From: CAYSYY01 sp964576115 [NCBI: uncultured Gemmatimonadota bacterium]
Lineage (GTDB): Bacteria; Blakebacterota; Blakebacteria; Blakebacterales
Direction: 5' to 3'
DNA length: 14,980 bases
NCBI GenBank assembly: GCA_964576115.1
Contig: CAZNUA010000069.1
Span: 1-14,980, forward strand
Shown: positions 12,811-14,980 of the stretch, piece after piece
Position numbering within the stretch: the first letter of the stretch is position 1
Layout: each line of letters opens with the position of its first letter
The notes under the pieces: model-generated
What the model was told of the DNA's origin: nothing
The model's database searches: none
Seen by the model: the letters and a program-made list of their open reading frames with translations, nothing else
Translations under genes and position numbers: made by a program

Positions 12811-14901
12811 GTGCCGCGTACCATTCCACTCGAAAGGGTCAGAAATATCGGCATCATGGCCCACATCGATGCCGGCAAGACCACGACCACCGAGCGGATC
12901 CTGTTCTATACCGGACGGGTTCACCGCATCGGTGAGGTGGATGATGGTGCGGCTACGATGGACTGGATGGAACAGGAAAAAGAGCGGGGTATCACCATTA
13001 CCTCGGCGGCCACGACCACCTTCTGGCGCGACTACCGGATCAACATCATCGACACCCCCGGCCACGTGGACTTCACGGTCGAGGTCGAACGCTCGCTACG
13101 CGTTCTCGACGGTGCCATCGCGGTCTTCTGCGCCGTGGGGGGGGTCGAACCTCAGTCGGAAACGGTCTGGCGACAGGCCAACCGCTACCGGGTGCCGCGG
13201 ATCGCGTATGTGAACAAAATGGACCGTATGGGGGCAGATTTCTTCAAGGTCCTCGACGAGATGCAGAGCCGGCTGCACGCTCCCATCCTGCCGGTGCAGC
13301 TCCCCGTGGGATCGGGGGAGATGTTCACCGGCTTGATCGATCTGATCGGTGACCGGGCCTTTTTCTACGACGAAGCCAGCCAGGGGGTCAAAGTCGAGGA
13401 AGCGCCCATCCCCGACGCCCATCGCGAGATCGCCCACGACTACCGGCAGAAGATCCTCGAACAGGTCGCCGAATACAACGACACCCTGCTCGAGAAGTTC
13501 CTCGAGGAAGAGCCGATCGAAGAGCCTGAGATCCGGGCCGCCATCCGGCAGGCCACCCTCGACGGCAACATGGTCCCCGTTTTCTGCGGTTCTTCGTACA
13601 AGAACAAGGGCGTGCAGAAGATGCTCGACGGCGTGGTCGATTATCTGCCCGCACCGAGCGACATCCCACCGGTCGTAGGAGTCGTACCGACCCGCGAACA
13701 CGAGCAGCTCACCCGGGCCCCCGACGACGGGGCGCCCTTCAGTGCCCTGGCCTTCAAGATCGTGACCGATCCCTACGTGGGACGGTTGACCTATTTCCGG
13801 GTCTATTCGGGAACCCTGCCGGCCGGCGGGCATGTCTACAATCCCCGCTCCCATCGCAAGGAACGGGTCGGGCGGATTCTGTTGATGCACGCCAACAAGC
13901 GCGAAGAACTCGACGCCGTCTACGCCGGCGAGATCGCCGCCGCGGTCGGCCTGAAGAGCACCGGCACGGGCGATACCCTCTGCGACGAGAACGAACCGAT
14001 CGTCCTGGAGACCATGAACTTCCCCCGGCCGGTGGTTTCGGTCGTGATCGAACCGAAATCGCAGGCCGACGAGGAGCGCCTTTCGACCAGCCTGGCCAAA
14101 CTGGCCGAGGAGGATCCCACCTTCCAGGTGCGGGCCGATCCCGAAACGGGCCAGACCCTGATTCACGGTATGGGCGAACTTCACCTCGAGGTCCTGGTGA
14201 CCCGGCTGCTGCGCGAGTTCAAGGTGGCCGCCAACGTGGGCCGACCGCAGGTGGCCTATCGGGAGTCGATCACGCAACAGGTCGAGGAAGAAACCCGGTA
14301 CGTGAAACAAACCGGGGGCAGGGGACAGTACGCCCACATCGTCATGCGGGTCGGTCCCGGCAAGCCCGGTTCGGGCCTCATCTTCGAGAGCCAGGTCGTG
14401 GGGGGAGTCATCCCCAAGGAGTTCATCCCCGCCGTGCACCAGGGGGTCAAGGAATCGATGCGCAACGGAGTGCTGGCCGGGTACCAGCTCGAAGATATCG
14501 AAGTGACCCTGCTGCACGGTTCCTACCACGAGGTCGACTCGAACGAGATGGCCTTCAAGATCGCGGCCTCCAGGGGTCTCAAGGACGCCGCCCGACGGGC
14601 CGGACCGGTTCTGCTCGAACCGATCATGGACATCGAAGTCGTGACTCCCGAGGAATACATGGGGGACGTCATGGGTGATCTGACCGCTCGTCGCGGCAAG
14701 GTGCGCAGCATGCGCTCGCGCTCGGATGCCACGGTCATCGATGGGGAGGCCCCCCTGGCCGAGATGTTCGGCTATGCCACCGACCTGCGTTCGATGACGC
14801 AGGGCCGGGCAGTCTACAGCATGCAGTTCGGGCACTACGAAAAGGTTCCCGAAAGCATACAGAAGGAGATCATCAACCAAACCACCGGCGTGATCTGGTA
14901 G
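12811..14901 (+). CDS. fusA: Elongation factor G (GTG start)
   Basis: This 696-residue GTPase drives translocation of tRNA and mRNA and, with ribosome recycling factor, helps split ribosomes. The G domain shows G1 AHIDAGKT (residues 17-24), switch [12 protein letters not shown]3 DTPGHVDF (81-88, with catalytic His85), G4 NKMD (135-138) and a G5-like GSSYKNKGV. Domain 4 is recognisable by [13 protein letters not shown], and the C-terminal domain by [13 protein letters not shown] sequence ([18 protein letters not shown]) and RRGKVRSM. The length is typical. The frame extends upstream to TTG 12757, but GTG 12811 gives the canonical [20 protein letters not shown] and has GAGAGGGA (12797-12804) six bases upstream. 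tuf follows after 24 bases, the classic str order. Confidence 0.97.
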   Translation: MPRTIPLERVRNIGIMAHIDAGKTTTTERILFYTGRVHRIGEVDDGAATMDWMEQEKERGITITSAATTTFWRDYRINIIDTPGHVDFTVEVERSLRVLDGAIAVFCAVGGVEPQSETVWRQANRYRVPRIAYVNKMDRMGADFFKVLDEMQSRLHAPILPVQLPVGSGEMFTGLIDLIGDRAFFYDEASQGVKVEEAPIPDAHREIAHDYRQKILEQVAEYNDTLLEKFLEEEPIEEPEIRAAIRQATLDGNMVPVFCGSSYKNKGVQKMLDGVVDYLPAPSDIPPVVGVVPTREHEQLTRAPDDGAPFSALAFKIVTDPYVGRLTYFRVYSGTLPAGGHVYNPRSHRKERVGRILLMHANKREELDAVYAGEIAAAVGLKSTGTGDTLCDENEPIVLETMNFPRPVVSVVIEPKSQADEERLSTSLAKLAEEDPTFQVRADPETGQTLIHGMGELHLEVLVTRLLREFKVAANVGRPQVAYRESITQQVEEETRYVKQTGGRGQYAHIVMRVGPGKPGSGLIFESQVVGGVIPKEFIPAVHQGVKESMRNGVLAGYQLEDIEVTLLHGSYHEVDSNEMAFKIAASRGLKDAARRAGPVLLEPIMDIEVVTPEEYMGDVMGDLTARRGKVRSMRSRSDATVIDGEAPLAEMFGYATDLRSMTQGRAVYSMQFGHYEKVPESIQKEIINQTTGVIW

Positions 14902-14925
14902 CCGGCAAGACAGAGAGAGCAATCG

Positions 14926-14980
14926 ATGGCGAAGGAGAAATTCGAGCGCACGAAGCCCCACGTGAACGTGGGGACGATCG
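14926..14980 (+). CDS. tuf: Elongation factor Tu, N-terminal end (partial, cut by window end)
   Basis: ATG 14926 begins MAKEKFERTKPHVNVGTI, the standard EF-Tu N-terminus that leads into the GHVDHGKTT nucleotide-binding loop just outside the window. GAGAGAG (14913-14919), six bases upstream, is a modest SD. Only 18 codons are present. It follows fusA by 24 bases, as in the str operon of many bacteria. With the tuf end at 1-56 this makes two tuf genes in the same orientation flanking the locus. Because the visible parts do not overlap, their identity cannot be judged here. Confidence 0.95.
   Translation, partial: MAKEKFERTKPHVNVGTI

Noticed and set aside
13096-14961. Long minus-strand open frame opposite fusA, running past its 3' end
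   Set aside because: Complement of a fully conserved EF-G gene; composition is shadow-like and it has no motif.

Overview
This window holds a complete, very conserved bacterial housekeeping locus: the secE-nusG-rplKAJL-rpoBC cluster fused directly to the str cluster (rpsL-rpsG-fusA). It is bounded on both sides by EF-Tu genes cut by the window edges. Every gene lies on the + strand. The DNA is GC-rich with strong Shine-Dalgarno (SD) sequences. The RNA polymerase subunits carry the lineage-specific insertions typical of the large diderm (Gram-negative-type) assemblage: a beta insertion before the [12 protein letters not shown] motif and an SI3-like block inside the beta' trigger loop. I cannot name the phylum from this alone; a GC-rich proteobacterial, acidobacterial, gemmatimonad or FCB-type lineage would all fit.

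Layout: the 3' end of tuf (1-56); rpmG (73-222); tRNA-Trp with encoded CCA (265-340); secE (371-556); nusG (582-1115); rplK, rplA, rplJ and rplL (1178-3669); rpoB (3779-7564); rpoC (7565-11689); a likely promoter and leader hairpin (11710-11761); rpsL (11785-12156); rpsG (12166-12636); a structured 174-base spacer; fusA (12811-14901); and the 5' end of a second tuf (from 14926). No stretch longer than 300 bases lacks a gene. The longest spacers are 12637-12810 and 3670-3778, and both contain strong inverted repeats.

Together the genes supply the transcription-translation core. RpoB and RpoC form the catalytic centre of RNA polymerase. NusG modulates elongation and links polymerase to Rho or the ribosome. 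L11, L1, L10, L7/L12 and L33 are large-subunit proteins. L11, L10 and L7/L12 build the GTPase-activating stalk on which EF-G and EF-Tu, encoded at the end of the window, act. S12 and S7 belong to the decoding site and the small-subunit head. SecE is the translocon subunit traditionally linked to nusG.

I found no undescribed system, mobile element, CRISPR array or defence gene. The points worth a second look are these: low-complexity acidic C-terminal tails on both L11 and L10; a 12-bp perfect inverted repeat between rplL and rpoB; a structured rpsG-fusA spacer; a candidate rpsL promoter followed by a perfect leader hairpin; the frequent use of TTG and GTG starts; and the absence of any obvious U-tract terminator.
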